Below, one piece after another: positions 18,279 through 26,401 of a DNA stretch of 64,000 bases. Origin of the DNA: Microvirga terrae. Its GTDB lineage: Bacteria; Pseudomonadota; Alphaproteobacteria; Rhizobiales; Beijerinckiaceae. The stretch lies in the NCBI RefSeq assembly GCF_013307435.2, contig NZ_CP102845.1:4276001-4340000 (forward strand). Reading direction: 5' to 3'. Position 1 is the first letter of the stretch; each line of letters begins with the position of its first letter. The notes below the pieces were generated by a model. That model searched no databases. It worked only from the letters and a program-made list of their open reading frames with translations, and had not been told where the DNA came from. Position numbers and translations under genes: made by a program.

Positions 18279-19055
18279 ATGGCCCCGAGACAGACCCGCG
18301 TCGGCCTCTTCGTCACCTGCCTCGTCGATCTGATGCGCCCCTCCGTGGGCTTTGCCGCCGTCAAGCTTCTGGAAGATGCCGGCTGCATCGTCGACGTTCC
18401 CGTCCAGACCTGCTGCGGGCAGCCGGCCTACAATTCGGGCGACCGCGGCACCACGCGCGACCTCGCCATGCAGGTGATCGAAGCCTTCCACGGCTACGAT
18501 TACGTGGTGGCGCCCTCGGGCTCCTGCGCGGGCACGATCAAGGTCCACTACCCGGAACTCTTCGAGGAGGACCCGAACTGGCGCGCCAAGGCCGATGCGC
18601 TCGCCGCCAGGACCTACGAGCTGACGAGCTTCCTGGTCGACGTGCTCGGCGTCACCAGGGTCGATGCGACGTTCGACGGCGCCGTCACCTATCACGATTC
18701 CTGCTCGGGCCTCAGGGAGCTCGGCGTGAAGACCCAGCCGCGCCGGCTTCTCGGGAGCGTGGAGGGCCTGAGCCTCGTCGAGATGAAGGACAGCGACGTC
18801 TGCTGCGGCTTCGGCGGCACGTTCGCCGTCAAGTACAGCGACATCTCGGGCGCCATCGTCGACGCCAAGGCCAGGAACGTCGAGGAGGCCCATGCCCCCA
18901 CCCTGCTCGCCGGCGATCTCGGCTGCCTCATGAACATGGCGGGAAAACTCACCCGCGACGGCCGTCCGATTCAAGTGCGTCATGTGGCGGAGGTTCTGGC
19001 CGGCATGACCGACGAACCGCCGATCGGTGTCGCCAAAGCCCCTGCCGTCAAGTAA
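18279..19055 (+). CDS. lutA: L-lactate oxidation iron-sulfur protein LutA
   Basis: A 258-residue protein made of two CCG (cysteine-rich) domains. The motifs are VQTCCGQPAYNSG (about 43-55) and SDVCCGFGGTFAVKY (about 173-187). It matches LutA/YkgE, a subunit of the cytosolic LutABC complex that oxidises L-lactate to pyruvate. ATG 18279 is preceded two codons earlier by an in-frame GTG at 18273; neither has a strong ribosome site. lutB follows after 9 bases. No lactate permease or regulator gene is adjacent. Confidence 0.92.
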   Translation: MAPRQTRVGLFVTCLVDLMRPSVGFAAVKLLEDAGCIVDVPVQTCCGQPAYNSGDRGTTRDLAMQVIEAFHGYDYVVAPSGSCAGTIKVHYPELFEEDPNWRAKADALAARTYELTSFLVDVLGVTRVDATFDGAVTYHDSCSGLRELGVKTQPRRLLGSVEGLSLVEMKDSDVCCGFGGTFAVKYSDISGAIVDAKARNVEEAHAPTLLAGDLGCLMNMAGKLTRDGRPIQVRHVAEVLAGMTDEPPIGVAKAPAVK

Positions 19056-19064
19056 AAGTCGATC

Positions 19065-20498
19065 ATGACCGTTCATTCCACCTCCCCCCAGTTCAAGCAG
19101 AATGCCGCGCGGGCGCTGAACGACGATCAGCTCCAGAAGGCGCTCGGCAACGTGAAGCAGGGCTTCATCGACAAGCGCCAGATGGCGGCCGCCAAGCTGC
19201 CGGAATTCGAGGCGCTGCGGGATGCGGCGCGCGACATCAAGAACCACACGCTCGAGCATCTCGACCTCTACCTCGAGGCCTATGAGGAGAAGGTGAGAGC
19301 GTCGGGCGGGCACGTGCATTTCGCCCGCAACGCCGATGAGGCCCGCGACATCATTCTCGGCATCTGCCGCGACACGGGGGCCAAGACGGTCACGAAGGGC
19401 AAGTCCATGATCTCGGAGGAGATCGGGATCAACCATCACCTGGAGGCGAACGGCATCCGGCCGGTCGAGACCGATCTCGGCGAATACATCATCCAGCTGC
19501 GCGGCGAGCTGCCGAGCCACATCATCGCGCCGGCCGTTCACCTCAACGCCACCCAGGTCGAGGAGGATTTCCGGCGCGTCCATACGCATCTCGACGCCAA
19601 GCGCGACCTTTCCGAGCCGGTGCAGCTTCTCACCGAGGCCCGGGCCGTCCTGCGCGAGCGGTTCCTGGCGGCGGATGTCGGCATCACGGGCGCCAACTTC
19701 CTGGTGGCGGAGACCGGCACCTCGATCATCGTGACCAACGAGGGCAACGGCGATCTGACCCAGATCCTGCCGAAGACCCATATCGTGCTCGCGTCCATCG
19801 AGAAGCTCGTCCCGACGCTCGAGGACGTCAGCCAGCTCCTGCGCGTTCTCGCCCGTTCGGCCACGGGCCAGGAGATGTCGGTCTACACCACCTTCTCCAC
19901 CGGCCCCCGCCGCAGCCCCGATGCGGACGGGCCGGAGAACTACCACGTCGTCATCCTCGACAACGGCCGCTCCTCCATGCTTGGCACGAGCTTCGAGGAG
20001 ATGCTGCGCTGCATCCGGTGCGGCGCCTGCATGAATCATTGCCCGGTCTATCACGCGGTCGGCGGGCACGCCTATGGCTGGGTCTATCCCGGCCCCATGG
20101 GGGCGGTGCTCACGCCCTCGCTGATCGGCGTCGACAAGGCCGGCCACCTGCCCAACGCGTCCACGTTCTGTGGGCGCTGCGAGAGCGTGTGCCCGGTCAG
20201 GATCCCGCTGCCGAAACTCATGCGCCACTGGCGCGAACGGGAATTCGAACGGCACCTGACCCCCGCCACCGTCCGGTCCGGCCTCCAGCTCTGGGGCTTC
20301 TTCGCCAGGCGCCCCGCCCTCTACCGGCTGGCGACCCGCGCCGCCATGGGGGCGCTCGCCCTCGCCGGACGCCAGCGCGGCCGCTTCGCATGGCTGCCCA
20401 TGGCCAAGGGCTGGACCAAGTACCGCGACTTCCCGGCCCCGCAGGGCGAGACCTTCCAGCAGCGCTGGAAGCGCGAGCGCAAGGGGGCCCGCGCATGA
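19065..20498 (+). CDS. lutB: L-lactate oxidation iron-sulfur protein LutB
   Basis: A 477-residue LutB. The N-terminal LUD-type domain includes TGANFLVAETGTSIIVTNEGN (split near residues 207-227). Two ferredoxin-type clusters are at about 315-326 (CIRCGACMNHCP) and 368-376 (CGRCESVCP). A short DUF3390-type C-terminal segment follows. It transfers electrons from lactate within the LutABC complex. It lies 9 bases after lutA, and its stop overlaps the lutC start in ATGA, so the three are translationally coupled. Confidence 0.94.
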   Translation: MTVHSTSPQFKQNAARALNDDQLQKALGNVKQGFIDKRQMAAAKLPEFEALRDAARDIKNHTLEHLDLYLEAYEEKVRASGGHVHFARNADEARDIILGICRDTGAKTVTKGKSMISEEIGINHHLEANGIRPVETDLGEYIIQLRGELPSHIIAPAVHLNATQVEEDFRRVHTHLDAKRDLSEPVQLLTEARAVLRERFLAADVGITGANFLVAETGTSIIVTNEGNGDLTQILPKTHIVLASIEKLVPTLEDVSQLLRVLARSATGQEMSVYTTFSTGPRRSPDADGPENYHVVILDNGRSSMLGTSFEEMLRCIRCGACMNHCPVYHAVGGHAYGWVYPGPMGAVLTPSLIGVDKAGHLPNASTFCGRCESVCPVRIPLPKLMRHWREREFERHLTPATVRSGLQLWGFFARRPALYRLATRAAMGALALAGRQRGRFAWLPMAKGWTKYRDFPAPQGETFQQRWKRERKGARA

Positions 20499-21166
20499 GC
20501 GCCCGCGACGACATTTTCGCCAACATTCGCCGCTCCCTCGGCGTCAAGGGCAGCGAGACCATCCGGCGGCAGATCGTGGCCGACCGCCTGGAACGCGCCC
20601 CCAAGGGCGTGATCCCCCAGCGCGGGCAGGTGTCCGGCGAGGAGCGCATCGCGCTCTTCAAGACCATGGTCGAAACGGCGCTCGCCACGGTGACAGAGGT
20701 CGCCTCCCCGGCGGAGGTGCCGCAATCCATCGCGCTCTTCCTGCGCAACCACAACCTGCCTGCGACCCTGCGCATGGGCGACGATCCGCGCCTGCAGGCG
20801 ATGCCCTGGTCCGAGACCGCCCTCGAGATCGCCCATGGGCCGAGCGAGGGCCGCGACCTCAACGCGGTGAGCCACGCCTTCGGGGGCGTGGCCGAATCCG
20901 GCACCCTCGCCATGGTGTCGGGGCACCAGAACCCGTCCACCCTCAACTTCCTGCCCGACAACCACATCATCGTGGTGTCGGCCAAGGACATCGCGGGCGA
21001 TTACGAATCCGTCTGGAATCGGGTCCGCTTCGCCTACGGCAAGGGCACGATGCCGCGCACGGTGAACTGGATCACCGGCCCGTCCCGGTCCGGCGACATC
21101 GAGCAGACCCTGCTGCTCGGCGCCCACGGCCCGCGGCGCCTGCATGTGGTGGTGGTGCGGGACTGA
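20495..21166 (+). CDS. lutC: L-lactate oxidation protein LutC (LUD domain)
   Basis: A 223-residue LUD (DUF162) protein with the family blocks VSHAFGGVAESGTLAMVSG, LNFLPDNHIIVV and TGPSRSGDIEQTLLLGAHGPRRLHVVVV. It completes the LutABC lactate oxidase. The start ATG at 20495 overlaps the lutB stop by four bases. A longer frame from 20018 is an antisense-like shadow of lutB. It is the last gene of the operon and is followed by a REP doublet. Confidence 0.94.
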   Translation: MSARDDIFANIRRSLGVKGSETIRRQIVADRLERAPKGVIPQRGQVSGEERIALFKTMVETALATVTEVASPAEVPQSIALFLRNHNLPATLRMGDDPRLQAMPWSETALEIAHGPSEGRDLNAVSHAFGGVAESGTLAMVSGHQNPSTLNFLPDNHIIVVSAKDIAGDYESVWNRVRFAYGKGTMPRTVNWITGPSRSGDIEQTLLLGAHGPRRLHVVVVRD

Positions 21167-21220
21167 GGGCCTCGCGCCGGACCGTTGCCCCGATTTCAGG
21201 CACAAGCCGCTCCTGCATGT

Positions 21221-21303
21221 GATCACCGGCCTTGTGCCGGTGATCCCGCTTCTGTGTGGCGCCGCGCCTTTCCGATCGGGATGGCCGGCACAAGGCCGGC
21301 CAT
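21221..21303. repeat. REP-like doublet (REPIN-like)
   Basis: Hairpin 1: GATCACCGGC (21221-21230), CTTGT, GCCGGTGATC (21236-21245). Hairpin 2: ATGGCCGGC (21281-21289), ACAAG, GCCGGCCAT (21295-21303). The loops are reverse complements of each other, so the unit is an inverted pair. Same family as 10019-10101. Confidence 0.78.
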
Positions 21304-21380
21304 GACGGGGCGGGCGATTCGACAAGCCGCCTGGCTGAGCCATAATCGACCGGCACAAGAGCTGCGCCCCGGAGCCCCCC

Positions 21381-21950
21381 ATGTCCATCCCGACCCTGAT
21401 CTTCCGCGCCCTCCGCTGGTCGGCCTGGGACGGCTGCGAGGCAGGATTGGAGCATGTGGACGTGCGTCCGGCCGATGGCGGGCTCGCCATCTCGGGCGTC
21501 GTCGTTGGCCGGGAGGGCGAGGACGAGTTCGGCCTCTCCTATCGGGTCAGGCTGGATGCGCTGTGGCACACGAAGGAGGTCCACGTGAGGACCACCTCGG
21601 GGCACGTGCTGCATCTGGAGAGCGACGGCCGCGGGCACTGGCGCGAGAACGGCAAGGACCGGCCGGACCTGCAGGGCTGCATCGATGTCGACATCCAGGC
21701 GACGCCCCTGACCAACACGCTCCCGATCCGGCGCCTCGACCTGGAGACCGGCGAGAGCATGGACATCCGGCTCTGCTACATCGGCGTGCCCGATCTGACC
21801 GTCTCTCCAGCCGATCAGCGCTATACGGCGATCGATGCGGGCTCCCTCTACCGGTTCGAGAGCCTGGAGAGCGGCTTCACCGCCGATCTCCCCGTGGACG
21901 GGGACGGCTTCGTCCTGGACTATCCCAGGTTGTTCAAACGCCTAGGCTGA
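21381..21950 (+). CDS. putative glycolipid-binding domain protein (DUF1089/PF06475 type)
   Basis: A 189-residue protein with no signal peptide. It has the family layout: RALRWSAWDGCEAGLEHVDVR at the start (beyond 20 residues only as a region, 9-29), WRENGKDRPDLQGCIDVDI near 93-111, TPLTNTLPIRRLDL, and a late tyrosine motif SLYRFESLESGFTADLPVD. The family is a beta-barrel, and a bacterial member has been described as binding glycolipid. The role here is unknown. It is a single gene between the lut REP doublet and bfd. Confidence 0.8.
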   Translation: MSIPTLIFRALRWSAWDGCEAGLEHVDVRPADGGLAISGVVVGREGEDEFGLSYRVRLDALWHTKEVHVRTTSGHVLHLESDGRGHWRENGKDRPDLQGCIDVDIQATPLTNTLPIRRLDLETGESMDIRLCYIGVPDLTVSPADQRYTAIDAGSLYRFESLESGFTADLPVDGDGFVLDYPRLFKRLG

Positions 21951-22040
21951 CGCATTACGACGTGGCCGTGACATCTGGGCACAGGGAATAGTGCTGGCGC
22001 CCGGCGGTTTTTTTCGTTAAGTCTTTGATATCACATGTAG

Positions 22041-22057
22041 TTTTTAGTCATTCTAAA
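22041..22057. promoter_or_regulatory. possible iron control (Irr-type ICE) site upstream of bfd
   Basis: TTTTTAG-TCA-TTCTAAA. The right half is a perfect match to the Irr ICE consensus TTTAGAA-N3-TTCTAAA; the left half is only about 4 of 7. It is 13 bases before the bfd start, in an AT-rich leader. Iron-responsive control fits the bfd-bfr content. Confidence 0.4.
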
Positions 22058-22069
22058 CTAGAACAACAA

Positions 22070-22327
22070 ATGATCGTCTGCTCCTGCAACATCCTCTCCG
22101 ACGGTGATGTCAAAGCGTGCCTCAAGCCGGGACCGGAATGTCCCCGCACCCCGGCGCAGGTCTATCGCTGTCTCGGCTGCAGCCCCAATTGCGGGCGCTG
22201 CGCGCGGACGATCCGCGCGATCATGGACCAGGCGCTGATCGATGCGGGAGTCGAGCCCATCGCGGCCTGCAACCGCGGCTGCTGCCCGACCGCTTTGGAA
22301 AAAGCCGCCGCCGAACCCACCCTTTGA
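22070..22327 (+). CDS. bfd: bacterioferritin-associated ferredoxin
   Basis: An 85-residue 2Fe-2S protein of the BFD family. The cluster ligands are expected at Cys4, Cys6, Cys41 and Cys44 (MIVCSCN...NCGRC), matching E. coli Bfd CLC...CGKC. Additional cysteines near 34, 37 and 75-79 make it longer and more cysteine-rich than E. coli Bfd. It donates electrons to bacterioferritin to release stored iron. I start at 22070; an in-frame ATG at 22025 would place coding sequence over the ICE-like site. bfr follows after 192 bases containing repeat copy B. Confidence 0.9.
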   Translation: MIVCSCNILSDGDVKACLKPGPECPRTPAQVYRCLGCSPNCGRCARTIRAIMDQALIDAGVEPIAACNRGCCPTALEKAAAEPTL

Positions 22328-22392
22328 AGAAAACAACTTCCACCCTAGTTCACAAATCCTCTAAAGACTGTTCCGGCGCATCCGGCGCCTTG

Positions 22393-22500
22393 AGTATCGG
22401 ACCCAAACGTGGACCGCACTTTTGGGATCCATCCGATGCTTTTTCTGGATGGGCGCATCGTTCGAGCTGAAAACCGGATCCACTTTTCCGCACGATGCGC
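22393..22500. repeat. two-hairpin intergenic repeat, copy B
   Basis: Arms AGTATCGGA (22393-22401) and TCCGATGCT (22432-22440), then GCGCATCGT (22453-22461) and ACGATGCGC (22492-22500). The hairpin order is reversed relative to copy A, so this copy is inverted. It ends 10 bases before the bfr ribosome site. Confidence 0.85.
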
Positions 22501-22519
22501 CAGTGAACGAGAGGGTAGG

Positions 22520-23008
22520 ATGAAGGGTGATCCCAAGGTAATCGAGTATCTCAATCGCGGCCTGCGCAGCGAGCTGACGGCGGTCAACCAGTACTGGCTG
22601 CACTACCGGCTCCTGGACGATTGGGGATACAAGGAACTTGCGAAGACCTGGCGCAAGGAATCCATCGAGGAGATGCACCACGCCGACCGCTTCATCGAGC
22701 GCATCATCTTCCTTGAGGGCTTCGCCAACCTGCAGGTGCTCGATCCCCTGCGCATCGGCCAGAACATCCAGGAAATCCTCGAATCCGACCTGGCGGCGGA
22801 ATACGACGCGCGCAACCTCTACGGCGAGGCGGCGGCCTATTGCGACAGCATCGGCGACCGGGTGTCCAAGAACCTCTTCGAGGAGCTGATGGCCGACGAG
22901 GAAGGCCATATCGACTTCCTCGAGACCCAGATCAACCTCGTCGAGCAGGTCGGCATCGAGCTCTACGCCCAGAAGCATATCGGCGGGCTCCAGGACGACC
23001 ACGATTAA
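22520..23008 (+). CDS. bfr: bacterioferritin
   Basis: A 162-residue bacterioferritin. Ferroxidase ligands are visible in [16 protein letters not shown] (Glu18), [12 protein letters not shown] (Glu51, His54), LAAEYDARN (Glu94) and [11 protein letters not shown] (Glu127, His130). Met52 in the EEMHH motif is the expected haem ligand. It forms a 24-mer that oxidises and stores iron. The start at 22520 follows GAGGG at a short distance. The frame continues upstream into repeat copy B, which is not part of the protein. bfd lies upstream. Confidence 0.97.
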   Translation: MKGDPKVIEYLNRGLRSELTAVNQYWLHYRLLDDWGYKELAKTWRKESIEEMHHADRFIERIIFLEGFANLQVLDPLRIGQNIQEILESDLAAEYDARNLYGEAAAYCDSIGDRVSKNLFEELMADEEGHIDFLETQINLVEQVGIELYAQKHIGGLQDDHD

Positions 23009-23035
23009 GCATTCGCCATCATTCCGATGCAGGAC

Positions 23036-23060
23036 ACGGCCCGCCCTCCCGGCGGGCCGT
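23036..23060. terminator. bidirectional hairpin between bfr and pat-like gene
   Basis: A 10-bp perfect stem: ACGGCCCGCC (23036-23045) and GGCGGGCCGT (23051-23060). It sits between convergent genes 8 bases before the Pat-like stop, with a short T-rich tail on the plus strand. Confidence 0.65.
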
Positions 23061-23067
23061 CTTCGTT

Positions 23068-25803
23068 TCACCCCGGCGGCGGCTGCTGCTGCGCGAGCTT
23101 TTCCGGCTCGTGGATCGACGCGATCGGCAGGGTGACCAGGCGCAGTTCCGGATCATCCGGATCGACCCGGACCGAGAAGCCGAGGCTGCGGCACATGTCG
23201 AGCATGGTGGAATTCTCGCGCAGGACCTGGCCTTCGATCTCGTGCAGGCCGTCCACCTTGGCCCATTCGATCATCAGGCGCATCAACTCCCAGCCCAGGC
23301 CGAGCCCCTTGAGGTCCGAGCGGAGCAGGATGCCGTATTCGCCGGTTTCATGGTTGGCATCCGCATGGAGGCGGACCGCGCCCATCATCTCGCCCGTCGC
23401 CTCGTCGAAGGCCACGAAAGCGATGGCGCGGGCATAGTCGAGCTGCGTCAGACGGGCCAGGAAGGTGTGGCTGAAGTCGCGCACCGGCGCGAAGAACCGA
23501 AGGCGCAGGTCCTCGGGCGTGATCTGCTCGAAAAAGCGCCGGAACTCCGCCTCGTCCTCCGGCCGGACGGGCCGCACGAACGCCGTCCGTCCATTGCGCA
23601 GCTTGATCGTGCGCTCCCATTCCTTCGGGTACGGCCTGACCGCGAACCGCGGATGGCCGCTCCCCTTCCGGGTTTCGGGCGCGACCGCCACGCGGGCATC
23701 GACCGCGATCACCCCGGTTTGGTCGGCCAGCAGGGGATTGATGTCGAGTTCGCGGATCTCCGGGATGTCGGCGGCCATCTGCGCCAGCTTCACCAGCGTG
23801 AGGGCGATCGCTCCCTCGTCGGCCGCCGGGACGTCCCGGTAGGCCTTCAGGCGCCGGGACACCCGGGTGCGGGCGATCAGGTCGCCCGCGAGTTTCAGGT
23901 CGAGGGGCGGCAGGGCCAGCGCCTTGTCGTTGATGACCTCGACCGCCGTGCCACCGCGCCCGAACAGCACGACGGGGCCGAAGGAGGGATCGTCCGCGAG
24001 ACCCACGATGAGCTCGCGGGCCTTGGCCCGCCGCACCATGGGCTGAACGGTGACGCCCGTCACATGAGCCTGCGGCTTCAGGCGGGCCGCGCGCTCGAAG
24101 ATCTCGGCGGCGGCCTTCCTGACCCCCTCCTCGGTGGTCAGGTCCAGCTTCACGCCGCCGATGTCGGACTTGTGCATGATGTCCGGCGAGAGAACCTTGA
24201 CGGCCACCGTGCCTCCCTCGGCGATGATCGGCCGGGCCGCCTCCCCGGCTTCGTCCGGCGTGGTCGCGAGGGTGACCGGCACCGTCGGAATGTCGTAGGC
24301 CCGCAGCAGGGCATTGACCTCGAGCGGGTCGAGCCAGCGCCGGCCCTGCGCCAGCACATGCGCGACGACGGCTCGCGCGGCCTCCGTGTCCGGCTCGAAG
24401 TCATGCGGGAGGTTGTCCGGCGTCTCCATCAGCTCCTCCTGCGCCTCCCGGTAGCGCACGAGCTGCATGAAGCCGCGGACCGCGTCGGCCTCAGTGGCGA
24501 AATTCGGGATCCGCGCCTCCTCGAAGAGGCGGGCCGAGTCCGGATCCTCGCCGATCCAGGCGGCGAAGACCGGCTTCTGCCGGTAGCCCCGGGAGCGGTC
24601 CCGCCGGACCACGTCGACAACGGCTGCGGCGACGTCGGAGGCCCCCGCGATGGCCGTGGGCACGTTGAGGATCAGAACCGCATCGTTCTCGGGATCGGCC
24701 AGCAGGGCCTCGAGGGCCCCCGCGTACCGGGCCGGGTCCGCATCGCCGACGATGTCGATGGGATTGGCGTGGGACCAGGTCGGCGGCAGGATGGCGTCGA
24801 GGGAATTACGGGTTTTCTCCGACAGGGGCGCGAGCGTTCCGCCGAGATCGACCAAACGGTCGACGGCGAGAACCCCGATCCCACCTCCATTGGTAAGAAC
24901 TGCCAAACGGCTTCCAGAAAACGGCTTCTGCCGTCCCAGGGTCTCGGCTGCGGCGAAGAGCTGGTCGAGGTCGAGTACCCGAAGCAGGCCGGCCCGTCGG
25001 AAGGCCGCGTCATAGACGGCGTCGGACCCGGCCAGGGCCCCGGTATGGGTCGCGGCAGCCCGGGCTCCCTGAGCGTGCCGCCCGGCCTTGATGACCACCA
25101 CCGGCTTGACGCGCGCGGCGGCCCGGGCCGCCGACATGAATTTCTGCGCGTTGTCGATGGACTCGATGTAGAGGAGGATCGCCCGGGTGCCGCTGTCGGC
25201 GGAGAAGAAGTCCAGGCAATCGCTGAAATCGACATCGACCTTGTCGCCCAGGGACACGATGGCCGAGAACCCCACCTGCCGCTGGGCGGCCCATTCGACG
25301 AGACCGGCGGCGAGCGCACCGGACTGGGACACGAGAGCCAGGTCCCCGGGCCTGACATTATGAGCGGCGAAGCTGGCGTTCATCCTGGCGCGCGGTGCCA
25401 GTACGCCGATGCAGTTGGGGCCGACGATGCGCAGCCCGTGAGCACGCGCCGCGAGCCGGACCTGATCGCCCAGGGAACCTGCGCCGTATCCCATCCCGGC
25501 GGTCGCCACGATGGCGGCGCTCACGCCCGCTCGACCGGCCTCCTCAATCACGCCGAGCACCCGCTCGGGCGGCACCGCCACCACGACGAGGTCGGGGATC
25601 TCCGGAAGCTGTTCCACGGATGCGAAGCAGGGCCTGCCCTCGACCTCGATATGATGCGGATTGACGGGAAAAAGCTCTCCGTCGAAGCCTCCTGCGATCA
25701 GATTGCGCACGAAGATCAGGCCGAGAGAACCGGGACGAGGGCTCGCGCCGACCACCGCGATGGAACGGGGGGAAAACAGCCGATCGAGGCGATAGGTAGA
25801 CAT
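23068..25803 (-). CDS. acyl-CoA synthetase (NDP-forming)-like / GNAT fusion, Pat-type protein acetyltransferase
   Basis: A 911-residue fusion. Order: CoA-binding domain (1-140, with PRSIAVVGASPRPGSLG), succinyl-CoA-synthetase-like domains (150-450, with His253 in THTGALAG at the phospho-His position), ATP-grasp domain (about 480-700) and a C-terminal GNAT domain (about 735-895, GLGLGWELMRLMIEWAK). This is the layout of Pat/YfiQ protein lysine acetyltransferases, which acetylate acetyl-CoA synthetase and other enzymes. In many such proteins the synthetase part is catalytically silent; here the His is kept. It is convergent with bfr. Confidence 0.88.
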   Translation of the reverse strand: MSTYRLDRLFSPRSIAVVGASPRPGSLGLIFVRNLIAGGFDGELFPVNPHHIEVEGRPCFASVEQLPEIPDLVVVAVPPERVLGVIEEAGRAGVSAAIVATAGMGYGAGSLGDQVRLAARAHGLRIVGPNCIGVLAPRARMNASFAAHNVRPGDLALVSQSGALAAGLVEWAAQRQVGFSAIVSLGDKVDVDFSDCLDFFSADSGTRAILLYIESIDNAQKFMSAARAAARVKPVVVIKAGRHAQGARAAATHTGALAGSDAVYDAAFRRAGLLRVLDLDQLFAAAETLGRQKPFSGSRLAVLTNGGGIGVLAVDRLVDLGGTLAPLSEKTRNSLDAILPPTWSHANPIDIVGDADPARYAGALEALLADPENDAVLILNVPTAIAGASDVAAAVVDVVRRDRSRGYRQKPVFAAWIGEDPDSARLFEEARIPNFATEADAVRGFMQLVRYREAQEELMETPDNLPHDFEPDTEAARAVVAHVLAQGRRWLDPLEVNALLRAYDIPTVPVTLATTPDEAGEAARPIIAEGGTVAVKVLSPDIMHKSDIGGVKLDLTTEEGVRKAAAEIFERAARLKPQAHVTGVTVQPMVRRAKARELIVGLADDPSFGPVVLFGRGGTAVEVINDKALALPPLDLKLAGDLIARTRVSRRLKAYRDVPAADEGAIALTLVKLAQMAADIPEIRELDINPLLADQTGVIAVDARVAVAPETRKGSGHPRFAVRPYPKEWERTIKLRNGRTAFVRPVRPEDEAEFRRFFEQITPEDLRLRFFAPVRDFSHTFLARLTQLDYARAIAFVAFDEATGEMMGAVRLHADANHETGEYGILLRSDLKGLGLGWELMRLMIEWAKVDGLHEIEGQVLRENSTMLDMCRSLGFSVRVDPDDPELRLVTLPIASIHEPEKLAQQQPPPG

Positions 25804-25933
25804 GGCGATCCTTCGTCTCGTGGAGCATCCGAACCCAGTACGTATCGCGGCCGCTCATATCTGCAATATGCATCGGCATCGTTGATCGATCGCAATTCGC
25901 CGAGGATGGGAAGCATGACGCGGAAAGATCCGG

Positions 25934-26401
25934 TTACGAACCGTGCCGGATTTCGGGGCGGGCCCACCGGTAATGCGCATCCGGACATTGCTCCTCGTTG
26001 CCCGAACCATCGGTTACCGTGACCAAATCGAACCCGTGGTGTTCATAGAAGCGGCGTGCCTGCGCGTTCTCCTGAAACGTCCAGAGGTTCAGCTCGGCAC
26101 GATTGTCCCTGACGGAGGACAGGAGAGCCGATCCGACGCCCCTTCCGTGCCATGCCGGATCGACGTAAAGGTGTTCCAGCCAATCCTGCCGCGCAGCGGC
26201 AAACCCGATAGGCTGGGTGCCCGCCTCGGCCAGCCAGACCTCGGATGTCGGAAAAACCGTCCCCCGAAAGAAGGCGAGATCCTCATCTGGAGTGTGAAGA
26301 TCCGGCAGGTAAGGCAGGCAGGTCTGGCGGACGCGACGGTTCAGGTCGGCGATTGTCGGCACGTCCGCCAGAGCGGCGCGGCGGAGCGCGAAGCCAGGCA
26401 C
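25934..26401 (-). CDS. GNAT family N-acetyltransferase
   Basis: A 155-residue single GNAT domain. The acetyl-CoA-binding motif is LYVDPAWHGRGVGSALL (about 77-93), and the late motif NAQARRFYEHHGFDLV fits motif B. The acceptor is unknown. It starts at a GTG whose first base is shared with the last base of the kinase stop (sequence TAGTG on the minus strand), so it is translationally coupled to the upstream PAS kinase. That linkage suggests a shared role, but nothing in the sequence names it. Confidence 0.88.
   Translation of the reverse strand: MPGFALRRAALADVPTIADLNRRVRQTCLPYLPDLHTPDEDLAFFRGTVFPTSEVWLAEAGTQPIGFAAARQDWLEHLYVDPAWHGRGVGSALLSSVRDNRAELNLWTFQENAQARRFYEHHGFDLVTVTDGSGNEEQCPDAHYRWARPEIRHGS

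Noticed and set aside
22840..26022. 1060-codon plus-strand open frame
   Set aside because: It overlaps bfr and is antisense to the Pat-like fusion. The translation has no family signal; long antisense frames are expected at this GC content.
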